Source: Loktanella sp. (GTDB taxonomy: Bacteria; Pseudomonadota; Alphaproteobacteria; Rhodobacterales; Rhodobacteraceae). From it: 6,173 bases of DNA. The stretch is from contig PUNR01000240.1 in the NCBI GenBank assembly GCA_003551805.1, forward strand, positions 1 to 6,173, in the 5' to 3' direction. Positions 1-5,677 of the stretch are shown here, piece by piece (position 1 is the first letter of the stretch; every line of letters starts with the position of its first letter). Position numbers and translations under genes: made by a program. The notes under the pieces were generated by a model, which saw nothing but the letters and a program-made list of their open reading frames with translations, searched no databases and had not been told where the DNA came from.

Positions 1-144
1 AATATGCCTGTGCTGCTTGTTTCTGCCCTGCCTGACGCAGCGGGCGACCATCGGGGACTGTTCAACGCAATTTTACAAAAACCGGTCGATCCAAGATTGC
101 TTGTCAGGGTCATCGCAAAGGCGGTAGGGTCAACGCATAGCTGA
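1..144 (+). CDS. C-terminal end of a receiver-domain protein, probably a hybrid sensor histidine kinase (5' end outside window)
   Basis: The first frame is open from the left edge to a TGA at 142-144, giving 47 residues. The visible piece is the second half of a response-regulator receiver domain. It has a beta-4 strand (MPVLLVSAL) with the conserved Ser/Thr position as S8 of the fragment, then the beta-5 Lys-Pro motif (QKPVDP, K27) followed by a helix LLVRVIAKAV. The protein stops soon after this helix, so there is no output domain behind the receiver. That fits the tail of a hybrid sensor kinase or a stand-alone receiver; I favour the hybrid kinase because a NarL-type regulator follows closely and is probably co-transcribed. 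The kinase part, the sensor and the phospho-accepting Asp all lie outside the window, so the signal sensed is unknown. Confidence 0.7.
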   Translation, partial: NMPVLLVSALPDAAGDHRGLFNAILQKPVDPRLLVRVIAKAVGSTHS

Positions 145-146
145 TT

Positions 147-153
147 AGGGTGA
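147..153 (+). promoter_or_regulatory. Ribosome binding site favouring the second ATG of the response regulator
   Basis: The sequence AGGGTGA lies between the upstream stop and two in-frame ATGs at 154 and 160. The AGGG core ends at 150, only 3 nt before the first ATG but 9 nt before the second. The spacing favours initiation at 160. The site is weak, and the 9-bp gap after the upstream stop suggests translational coupling could help. Confidence 0.45.
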
Positions 154-159
154 ATGCGT

Positions 160-777
160 ATGCGTGTCTTGATTGCAGACGACCACGACCTTTTGCGCGA
201 TACACTCGTTTCATTCATGACCGCCGAAGGCGGGGTCGAGGCGATTGCTGCCTCGGATCTGGATGATGCGCTTTTGTGTATTGAAAAACAGGGCCCGTTC
301 GATCTGGTGCTGCTGGACTATGCGATGCCCGGTATGAACGGGCTTGAAGGCCTAAAACGCGTCATAGCCTTGGGGCCAGATCAGCGCGTTGCGCTGATGT
401 CAGGGCTTGCATCACGCGAAGTTGCCGAAGAAGCGCTCGCGCTCGGGGCCGCAGGTTTTTTGCCAAAGACACTACCTGCAAAACGTCTGGTCAATGCCGT
501 GCGGTTCATGGCGATGGGCGAACAATATGCACCAATCGATTTTATGACCGCTGGTACGGAACCGCCCGACAAACACCCCTTGGCCGAAAGGCTGTCAAAA
601 CGCGAATTACAGATGTTACAGGGATTGTGCGAAGGCAAATCCAACAAGGAAATCGCCCGCGACTTTGACCTGTCCGAACCAACAATCAAGCTGCATATGA
701 AAACACTTTACCGCAAGCTGAACGCACACAACCGGACACAAGCAGCAATGATCGCCAAAGAAGCCGGGCTTTTCTGA
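160..777 (+). CDS. NarL/LuxR-family two-component response regulator
   Basis: A 205-residue DNA-binding response regulator, a normal length for the NarL/FixJ group. Counting from the ATG at 160, residues 1-118 form the receiver. It shows the acidic pair D7/D8 (IADDHD), phospho-acceptor D53 (LLDYAMPGMNG), the switch serine S81 (MSG) and K103 (LPKT). A short linker leads to a C-terminal LuxR-type helix-turn-helix at about 145-205, with the usual LSKRELQ start, the GKSNKEIA helix and the LSEPTIKLHMKTLYRKL recognition helix region. All key residues are present, so it should be phosphorylated and bind DNA. The alternative ATG at 154 would add Met-Arg; I chose 160 for its ribosome-site spacing and because the next residues (MRVLIADDHD) are a typical start for this family. 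The gene begins 15 bp after the receiver-domain protein, its likely kinase partner. Target genes are unknown. The bzt operon converges on it from the other side, so proximity alone says little about control. Confidence 0.9.
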   Translation: MRVLIADDHDLLRDTLVSFMTAEGGVEAIAASDLDDALLCIEKQGPFDLVLLDYAMPGMNGLEGLKRVIALGPDQRVALMSGLASREVAEEALALGAAGFLPKTLPAKRLVNAVRFMAMGEQYAPIDFMTAGTEPPDKHPLAERLSKRELQMLQGLCEGKSNKEIARDFDLSEPTIKLHMKTLYRKLNAHNRTQAAMIAKEAGLF

Positions 778-820
778 CGGGGGACCTGCATCCACCCGCC
801 AGCAGTAAACCTGTTCGGCC

Positions 821-1615
821 TTAGTGGCCCAAAATCTGGCTCAGGAACAGTTTGGTCCGTTCGGATTTGGGGTTGTTAAAGAACTCTTCGGGTTCGTTCT
901 GTTCTACAATCTGGCCCTGATCCATGAAAATAACGCGGTTCGCGACCTGACGGGCAAAGCCCATTTCGTGGGTCACGCAGATCATCGTCATGCCGTCTTC
1001 GGCAAGGCTGACCATCGTGTCCAGCACTTCCTTGATCATTTCGGGGTCAAGTGCGGATGTCGGTTCGTCAAACAACATGATGCGGGGTCGCATGCACAAT
1101 GACCGCGCAATAGCGACGCGCTGCTGCTGGCCACCAGACAATTGCCCGGGATATTTCAACGCCTGTTCGGGGATTTTTACCTTGGTCAGGAAATGCATCG
1201 CGATTTCCTCGGCCTCGCGCTTAGGGATTTTGCGCACCCAGATCGGCGCCAATGTGCAGTTTTCCAAAATGGTCAGATGCGGGAACAGGTTGAAATGCTG
1301 GAACACCATCCCGACCTCGGACCTGATCCGGTCCACGTTTTTCAGGTCGGATGACAAAACCGTGCCATCCACAGTGATTTTCCCCTGCTGATGTTCCTCT
1401 AGCGCATTGATGCAGCGGATCAGCGTCGATTTGCCGGACCCCGACGGGCCTGCAACCACGATCCGTTCACCGCGCTGCACCGTCAGGTCGATATCGCGCA
1501 GCACATGAAAGGTGCCGTACCATTTATTCATATTGCGGATTTCGATGGCCACCTCGTCAGAGACATTGGCCGCAACCCGCGGAATGCCAGCGGTATCCAG
1601 TTGAACTTCAGCCAT
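821..1615 (-). CDS. bztD: Amino-acid ABC transporter ATP-binding protein (BztD/AapP)
   Basis: A 264-residue cytoplasmic ATPase of the polar amino-acid transporter family, a normal length for it. ATP hydrolysis by its dimer drives uptake through the BztB-BztC channel. All nucleotide-binding motifs are intact: Walker A GPSGSGKST (56-64), Q-loop Q106 (VFQHFNLFPH), ABC signature LSGGQ (159-163), Walker B IMLFDE with D183 and catalytic E184, D-loop SALD (187-190) and H-loop H216 (VTHEMGFA). About 20 residues precede the ABC core. It is the last gene of the operon, after bztC with 12 bp between coding regions. The start ATG at 1615 is backed by a strong Shine-Dalgarno 6 nt away. The Bzt/Aap assignment rests mainly on the operon; on its own it would only be called a glutamine/glutamate-type (GlnQ-like) ATPase. 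No convincing terminator is seen after the stop. Confidence 0.95.
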   Translation of the reverse strand: MAEVQLDTAGIPRVAANVSDEVAIEIRNMNKWYGTFHVLRDIDLTVQRGERIVVAGPSGSGKSTLIRCINALEEHQQGKITVDGTVLSSDLKNVDRIRSEVGMVFQHFNLFPHLTILENCTLAPIWVRKIPKREAEEIAMHFLTKVKIPEQALKYPGQLSGGQQQRVAIARSLCMRPRIMLFDEPTSALDPEMIKEVLDTMVSLAEDGMTMICVTHEMGFARQVANRVIFMDQGQIVEQNEPEEFFNNPKSERTKLFLSQILGH

Positions 1616-1621
1616 GACAGA

Positions 1622-1629
1622 CTCTCCTT
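1622..1629 (-). promoter_or_regulatory. bztD Shine-Dalgarno site overlapping the bztC stop codon
   Basis: On the minus strand the text runs TAAGGAGAG, so the TAA stop of bztC (1630-1628) supplies the first bases of a near-perfect Shine-Dalgarno core (AAGGAG). The core and its AG extension end at 1622, 6 nt before the bztD ATG. This supports the chosen start and implies that ribosomes finishing bztC help to start bztD. Confidence 0.8.
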
Positions 1630-3112
1630 AGCGGTGATCGGTGCGGAGACGACGCTCCAGATACATTGAATAACGGGACATGAAGAAACAGAACACGAAG
1701 AACAGCGCCCCCACAAAGATATAAAGTTCCCAGTAAATACCGTTCCATTCACTGGTCGCACGGATCGCATTAGTCAGGCCCAGCGGGTCACGCAGACCGA
1801 TGAACACAACCAGCGTGGTGTCCTTGAACAGACCGATAAAGGTGTTCACGATACCCGGGATCGAAATTTTCAGCGCTTGCGGCAGGATAATCAACCGCAT
1901 GGATTTCCAGTAATCCAGCCCCAGCGAACTCGCCGCCTCGTATTGCCCGGTGGGCAAAGCCGCCAAACCGCCGCGCACGACCTCTGCCAGATAAGCAGAG
2001 GCAAAAAGCGTGACCATGATGATGACTCGCAGTAGCAGGTCAAACGTCGTGCCGGGGGGCAGAAAATAGTTCAGCAAGGTCGATGCCGTGAACAGCCAGA
2101 CGATCAACGGCACACCGCGGATCACCTCGATAAACGACACGCAGACCCATTTGATCAAAGGCATGTTGGATTGCCGCCCCAAGGCCAGCGCAATGCCCAA
2201 TGGCAGCGACAGCACGATCCCGGATGTCCCGATGATGATCGCCAACATGAAGCCGCCAAAATTTTCAGATGAAATATACGGCAGGCCCCATGGCATGGCG
2301 CCGTCCAGCATCCCGCGCAGTTTTGGCAGCAACGGAAACAGACCATCAATGCCCAGCGGGTTCATGAAAAACAGCAGGAACACGATCAGCCCGACAAAAA
2401 AGCCGCCCAAACTGCCGATGAAACCGGCAGCAAAGCGTCCGGCAAGCACTGTGGCAACAAGGCCCAATGCCACCAGCACCGGCAACCAGACCGACCCGCC
2501 CCACAACAAAAAGAAGGCGATGAAAGGGTAGGCCAACGAGAACACCAGCAACGCGCGGGGAAGGTTGGAATACAGCACCGGTGCCACCGCCACGACCAGC
2601 AAGGCCAGCGCCGCCAAAGGCCGCCAGTAGCCAAAGAAGAACAATGTTGAATTGTTCAGGTCGTCTTTCATTGCCGAAATGAAGGCGACACGTTGTGTGA
2701 CGGTGATACCACCGCCAAAGACAACTTCTGCGCCGCCAGCAGCTTCAAGTTCGTCGGCATAGAAAAGGCGGGCCAGCAGCGGGTTGTCGGTTGGGTAGAA
2801 GCCGAACAGCATCTGTAGCCAGCGTTCGTTGATAACGGCCCAGCAAGCCGCGCTTTCCAGACCGCGTGCGTCGCGGATTTCGCGGCATTCGCTAAGCGAA
2901 CTGGCGTTCCAGATCCCGTTATACATCCACGGCACCGAGGACGACAAAATCGACCAGACGACGTAGATGGCAAGGATTGTCATTGCCGTGTTGAACGGCC
3001 CCGCGAACAGGTTTTCACGCAGCCACTTGCCCAGACCGGCAGTGCCAGGGGGCGGCGCTGCTTCGGGAAGCATGTCTGTGCGGACATAAGCGATGTTGTC
3101 GTTTCTGCTCAT
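1628..3112 (-). CDS. bztC: Amino-acid ABC transporter permease (BztC/AapM), with an unusually long periplasmic loop
   Basis: A 494-residue inner-membrane permease that should pair with BztB to form the transport channel. After a polar N-terminus comes a membrane segment (about 41-63), then a long non-hydrophobic stretch to about 161, four hydrophobic segments (about 164-182, 186-206, 208-224, 230-250), and the conserved permease core from about 285. The core carries five more likely membrane segments and the EAA loop (392-411, EAASSLGLDYWKSM...P411) that docks on the ATPase. Two cysteines, C76 and C90, lie in the first outer loop. As I recall, BztC/AapM proteins are about 380-440 residues long. 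The excess seems to sit at about 108-160, between the usual GFYP and YWRP motifs. The start ATG at 3112 has AAGGAG 7 nt upstream and lies 1 nt after the bztB stop, so the two permeases are translationally coupled. Confidence 0.93.
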   Translation of the reverse strand: MSRNDNIAYVRTDMLPEAAPPPGTAGLGKWLRENLFAGPFNTAMTILAIYVVWSILSSSVPWMYNGIWNASSLSECREIRDARGLESAACWAVINERWLQMLFGFYPTDNPLLARLFYADELEAAGGAEVVFGGGITVTQRVAFISAMKDDLNNSTLFFFGYWRPLAALALLVVAVAPVLYSNLPRALLVFSLAYPFIAFFLLWGGSVWLPVLVALGLVATVLAGRFAAGFIGSLGGFFVGLIVFLLFFMNPLGIDGLFPLLPKLRGMLDGAMPWGLPYISSENFGGFMLAIIIGTSGIVLSLPLGIALALGRQSNMPLIKWVCVSFIEVIRGVPLIVWLFTASTLLNYFLPPGTTFDLLLRVIIMVTLFASAYLAEVVRGGLAALPTGQYEAASSLGLDYWKSMRLIILPQALKISIPGIVNTFIGLFKDTTLVVFIGLRDPLGLTNAIRATSEWNGIYWELYIFVGALFFVFCFFMSRYSMYLERRLRTDHR

Positions 3113-3113
3113 C

Positions 3114-4328
3114 TCAGCGCTCCTTCAGCTTGACGCCGGAATTGTAGAAATTCATGGCCGAGGAAATGATCAGACTGGTGATCAGATAGAATATGCCAAG
3201 CAGCAAAATCCCCTCTAACTCTCGCCCTGTCTGGTTCACGGTAATTCCGCCCAGGGTCGACCGCGCGTCCATATACCCGACAGCCAGCGCCAGCGATGAA
3301 TTCTTGGTCAAGTTCAGGAATTGCGAAATCAGCGGCGGAACGATCACCCGCAGCGCCTGTGGCAGGATAATCAGCTGCATCGTGCGGTTTGGCTGCATGC
3401 CTAGGGCAAATGCAGCTTCTGTCTGGCCTTTCGAAACGGCAAGGATACCGGAGCGGACGATCTCTGCGATGAAGGCGGATGTGTAAAGCGACAGGGCCAG
3501 CCACAGGGCGATAAACGAATTGCGGACCTGCAAGCCGCCTTGAAAGTTGAACCCGCCCAAAACCGGATAATCAAGGTCGATAGGGCGCCCCAGTGCAAAG
3601 AATGCCAAGGTCACGGGCAAGATCAGCAGCGCCAAAGACAACGGCAGTACCGGCAATTGCTGGCCGGTGTCTTCCTGACGTTTGCGGGCCACATAGCGCA
3701 GCACGAAAATACCGATGATCGACAAACCAAGGATCGCCATGACGATCCCGGCCCCGTCACCCCAAATCGGGCGCGGCATGAACACGCCACGATTTGAAAT
3801 CGCGACACTGTCCCACAGGATCATTGATGCCGTGCCACCTTCGCGGAATTGCGCGGGCTGCGGCGTTGCTTCGGTCATTACTGCGAAAACGATCAGAATC
3901 CAGATCAGCAGCGGCGTATTGCGCATGCATTCGACGTAAACCGTCATCACACGAGCAACCAGCCAGTTTTTGGACAAGCGCAGTACACCCGCAAAGACGC
4001 CGATCACCGTCGCCAGAATACAGCCCAGAAAAGCCACCAACAGCGTGTTGAGGATGCCCACCAAAGCGGCGCGCGCATGGGTGTCTTGCGATGTAAACGG
4101 GATCAGTTGTTGATTGATATCATAGCCCGCGGTGGACCACAGGAAATTGAAACGGATATCTTTGCCCACAGCCGCCAGATTGGTAACGGTGTTATCCACC
4201 AATCTGACCAGAAACAGCATGATCAGGATCGCGGCGATCACCTGAATAGTCAGCGACCGGTACCGCGCATCATATAAAAGCATGCCAATGCGGAAATTCT
4301 GGCGCGGTTGATCAGAAATGTCTGCCAT
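3114..4328 (-). CDS. bztB: Amino-acid ABC transporter permease (BztB/AapQ)
   Basis: A 404-residue inner-membrane permease, partner of BztC. From the ATG at 4328, hydrophobic segments lie at about 27-44, 90-113, 138-152, 193-211, 228-246, 270-293 and 371-392. The region after the first is the long outer loop typical of the BztB/AapQ family. The EAA loop that contacts BztD starts at E304 (EAAFALGMQPNRTMQ, then LPQALRVIVPP). The open frame continues 19 codons further to a TTG at 4385, but that start has no ribosome site. The ATG at 4328 has GAGGA 6 nt upstream and gives the family-like beginning MADISDQPRQNFRIG, so I chose it. It is separated from bztA by 126 bp that hold a strong intrinsic terminator, so its expression probably depends on read-through of that terminator or on a local promoter I cannot identify. 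Confidence 0.93.
   Translation of the reverse strand: MADISDQPRQNFRIGMLLYDARYRSLTIQVIAAILIMLFLVRLVDNTVTNLAAVGKDIRFNFLWSTAGYDINQQLIPFTSQDTHARAALVGILNTLLVAFLGCILATVIGVFAGVLRLSKNWLVARVMTVYVECMRNTPLLIWILIVFAVMTEATPQPAQFREGGTASMILWDSVAISNRGVFMPRPIWGDGAGIVMAILGLSIIGIFVLRYVARKRQEDTGQQLPVLPLSLALLILPVTLAFFALGRPIDLDYPVLGGFNFQGGLQVRNSFIALWLALSLYTSAFIAEIVRSGILAVSKGQTEAAFALGMQPNRTMQLIILPQALRVIVPPLISQFLNLTKNSSLALAVGYMDARSTLGGITVNQTGRELEGILLLGIFYLITSLIISSAMNFYNSGVKLKER
3120..3125 (-). promoter_or_regulatory. bztC Shine-Dalgarno site inside the 3' end of bztB
   Basis: The minus strand reads AAGGAG at 3125-3120, which doubles as the Lys-Glu codons near the bztB C-terminus (KER-stop). It ends 7 nt before the bztC ATG. 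With only one base between the bztB TGA and this ATG, the site fixes the bztC start and points to coupled synthesis of the two channel subunits. Confidence 0.8.
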
Positions 4329-4334
4329 GCGCAG

Positions 4335-4339
4335 TCCTC
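4335..4339 (-). promoter_or_regulatory. bztB ribosome binding site that decides the start
   Basis: GAGGA on the minus strand lies 6 nt before the ATG at 4328. Nothing comparable precedes the alternative TTG at 4385, so this site settles the start of bztB. Confidence 0.7.
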
Positions 4340-4342
4340 GAT

Positions 4343-4413
4343 TTGGATACAGCAACAGGGGCACAAGAATAGTCTTGTAAACCAAAGTTCAGCATATCGG
4401 GGTATTGGATACA
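4343..4413 (-). repeat. Pair of 9-bp direct repeats (TGTATCCAA) in the bztA-bztB gap
   Basis: TGTATCCAA occurs on the minus strand at 4413-4405 and again at 4351-4343, 62 bp apart. In both copies a CCCCT run stands a few bases upstream (CCCCTTTTTG and CCCCTGTTGC). The first copy starts within the U-tract of the terminator, the second ends 3 nt before the bztB ribosome site. Function is unknown; this could be a local duplication or paired binding sites. Confidence 0.5.
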
Positions 4414-4441
4414 AAAAGGGGCCCGGCCAATGCCGGACCCC
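4413..4441 (-). terminator. Intrinsic terminator (probable attenuator) between bztA and bztB
   Basis: In the minus-strand RNA, positions 4441-4432 pair with 4427-4418 to form a 10-bp stem (arms GGGGUCCGGC and GCCGGGCCCC) with a 4-nt loop AUUG and one G-U wobble. Five Us follow directly (4417-4413). The stem starts 13 nt after the bztA stop. The wobble pair becomes a C-A mismatch in plus-strand RNA, and that side has no comparable U-tract, so the element is oriented for bztA transcripts. It probably ends most transcripts after the binding-protein gene and protects their 3' ends, with partial read-through into bztBCD. Confidence 0.88.
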
Positions 4442-4454
4442 AAGTGATCAGCGA

Positions 4455-5474
4455 TTAACGGAATGGACCGCCATACATCAGACCGCCTTCGGTCCACTGC
4501 GCGTTCAGACCGCGGGCAAGGCCAACAGAAGTGGATTCACCGATGTTCGCTTCGAAGATTTCGCCATAGTTACCTGCGACGGAAATTGCGCGCACAGCCC
4601 AGTCGTTGTCCAGACCGATCATCGCACCCAGTTCACCTTCGGTGCCCAGCAAGCGGTTCACTTCGGGGTTGTCGGTTGGCGCTGCGGCCAGTTCGGCAAC
4701 GTTTTCCATGGTCACGCCATATTCTTCTGCAGCGATCAACGCATGAAGTGTCCAGCGAACGATATCGCCCCAGTTGTTGTCACCGTGGCGCACTGCGGGG
4801 CCCAGTGGTTCTTTGGAAACGACTTCTGGCAGGATCACGTGATCGCCGGGCGCTTCAAAAGTAGCGCGGGTCGCGGCCAGACCGGACACGTCGGTGGTGT
4901 AGACGTCACAGGCACCGGCAAGATACTGCTGCTGACCTTCGGCGTTTGTTGCCACCGGGACCGGCTCGTAGCTGATGCCATTGGCGCGGAAGTAATCGGC
5001 CAAGTTCAGTTCTGTTGTTGTACCGGTCTGGATACAGACAGTCGCGCCATCAAGTTCGGACGCAGATGTCACGCCCAATGCGCGTGGCACCATGAAGCCT
5101 TGACCATCGTAGTAGTTGATGCCCGGGAAATCGAGCGCAAGGTCGGTATCGCGCGTGAATGTCCAGGTCGAGTTACGGACCAGCACGTCAACTTCACCAG
5201 CAGCAAGTGCCGTGAAACGGGTCTGGCTGGTCAGCGGCACGAATTCGACGGATTGTCCGTCACCCAGAACAGCGGCAGCAATCGCACGGCACAATGCCAC
5301 ATCGAAACCTTCCCAGACGCCATTGGCATCGGGGGCAGCGAAACCGGCCAAACCTTCGTTCGAGCCGCACTTCAGCGACCCGCGCGCTACAACGTCATCC
5401 AGCGTCGCAGCAGATGCGACACCAGCGGTCAGGCCAGCAACGGCCAGCGCGCCGATAAATACGGTTTTTGTCAT
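4455..5474 (-). CDS. bztA: Periplasmic glutamate/glutamine/aspartate/asparagine-binding protein (BztA/AapJ)
   Basis: A 339-residue extracellular solute-binding protein (family 3) that captures amino acids in the periplasm and delivers them to BztB-BztC. From the ATG at 5474 it starts with a signal peptide: Lys3, a hydrophobic core VFIGALAVAGL and a likely cut after Ala-Ser-Ala at residue 22, giving a mature start ATLDDV. There is no lipobox cysteine, so it should be a free periplasmic protein. Family landmarks include CGSNEGLAGFAAPD, GFDVALCRAIAAAV, the VRNSTWTFTRD ligand-site segment with R100, QTGTTTELNLADYF, YTTDVSGL with D195, and SKEPLGP. Four cysteines (36, 62, 147, 189) could form disulfides. 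The close match to what I recall of Rhodobacter BztA makes acidic amino acids and their amides the likely ligands. A longer reading from GTG at 5501 was rejected because it would place nine polar residues, four of them acidic or amide, before the signal peptide. Confidence 0.95.
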   Translation of the reverse strand: MTKTVFIGALAVAGLTAGVASAATLDDVVARGSLKCGSNEGLAGFAAPDANGVWEGFDVALCRAIAAAVLGDGQSVEFVPLTSQTRFTALAAGEVDVLVRNSTWTFTRDTDLALDFPGINYYDGQGFMVPRALGVTSASELDGATVCIQTGTTTELNLADYFRANGISYEPVPVATNAEGQQQYLAGACDVYTTDVSGLAATRATFEAPGDHVILPEVVSKEPLGPAVRHGDNNWGDIVRWTLHALIAAEEYGVTMENVAELAAAPTDNPEVNRLLGTEGELGAMIGLDNDWAVRAISVAGNYGEIFEANIGESTSVGLARGLNAQWTEGGLMYGGPFR

Positions 5475-5479
5475 TTTTA

Positions 5480-5488
5480 CCTCTTCCT
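5480..5488 (-). promoter_or_regulatory. bztA ribosome binding site that decides the start
   Basis: The minus strand reads AGGAAGAGG at 5488-5480, ending 5 nt before the ATG at 5474. The purine-rich site supports this ATG and rules against the upstream GTG at 5501, which lacks one. Confidence 0.75.
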
Positions 5489-5550
5489 GAGTTTCTGCCA
5501 CACAAGGCGGCAGCCAATTTTTATTCCGTCCCGAAGAACGCCCACTTTCG

Positions 5551-5567
5551 CAAAGGCCCAGCCTTTG
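5551..5567. promoter_or_regulatory. Perfect inverted repeat, candidate operator or leader hairpin upstream of bztA
   Basis: CAAAGGC-CCA-GCCTTTG is a perfect 7-bp dyad with a 3-bp spacer, 77-93 bp upstream of the bztA ATG. It has no U-tract in either direction, so it is not an intrinsic terminator. The compact size suits a dimeric transcription factor, though a short hairpin in the 5' leader is also possible. No regulator can be named from the sequence. Confidence 0.45.
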
Positions 5568-5677
5568 ACCGAGTTTGCACAGACTGTCCGATGAAACGCC
5601 ATCAGGTCAAGTAAAACCCGCGCGGTTTAAAAGGCGAATGCTTTGAAAATAGGCAATTTACAGGTCAAATGCACAGA

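Larger units (their letters stand above)
5475..5677 (-). promoter_or_regulatory. 203-bp leader and presumed promoter region of the bzt operon
   Basis: This is the only sizeable non-coding stretch upstream of the operon, so the main bzt promoter is expected here. Two TTGACC hexamers on the minus strand (5668-5663 and 5610-5605) resemble -35 boxes, but neither has a good -10 box at 16-18 bp, so I cannot place the promoter. The region also has a perfect 7-bp inverted repeat (5551-5567), an 8-bp palindrome CCGCGCGG (5618-5625) flanked by A/T-rich arms, and a small stem (CTGCC 5495-5499 with GGCAG 5509-5513) just upstream of the ribosome site. The A/T-flanked palindrome could instead be a weak end signal for the upstream ATP12 gene. 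Confidence 0.5.

Noticed and set aside
757..820. Terminators for the converging response regulator and bztD
   Set aside because: Only weak hairpins are present: AAGC-CGG-GCTT at the end of the regulator gene, GGCC-TTAGT-GGCC over the bztD stop, and an interrupted CGGG/CCCG pair between. None has a stable stem with a following T-run outside the coding sequence.
2088..2531. 147-codon + strand open frame inside bztC
   Set aside because: Antisense shadow of a well-supported permease gene; the translation is low-complexity (Pro, Lys, Asn, Ser) with no recognisable domain.
3849..4277. 142-codon + strand open frame inside bztB
   Set aside because: Antisense shadow of the bztB permease, rich in Arg, His and Gln, with no domain match I recognise.
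4329..4385. TTG start for bztB at 4385
   Set aside because: No ribosome site precedes it, and the 19 added residues are not family-like; GAGGA precedes the ATG at 4328.
5475..5501. GTG start for bztA at 5501
   Set aside because: It would put the polar stretch AETQEEVK before the signal peptide and has no ribosome site; the ATG at 5474 has both a proper signal peptide start and AGGAAGAGG.
5500..5525. Sigma-54-like element (TGGCTG-N5-TTGTG, minus strand) near the bztA start
   Set aside because: The -12 element lacks the near-invariant GC, and the predicted start would leave almost no leader before the ribosome site.
4308..5594. 428-codon open frame on the + strand across bztA
   Set aside because: It lies antisense to bztA, which has a signal peptide, family motifs and a ribosome site. 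The + frame protein shows no recognisable domain and is rich in Cys, His, Gln and Arg, as expected from the reverse complement of a codon-biased gene.
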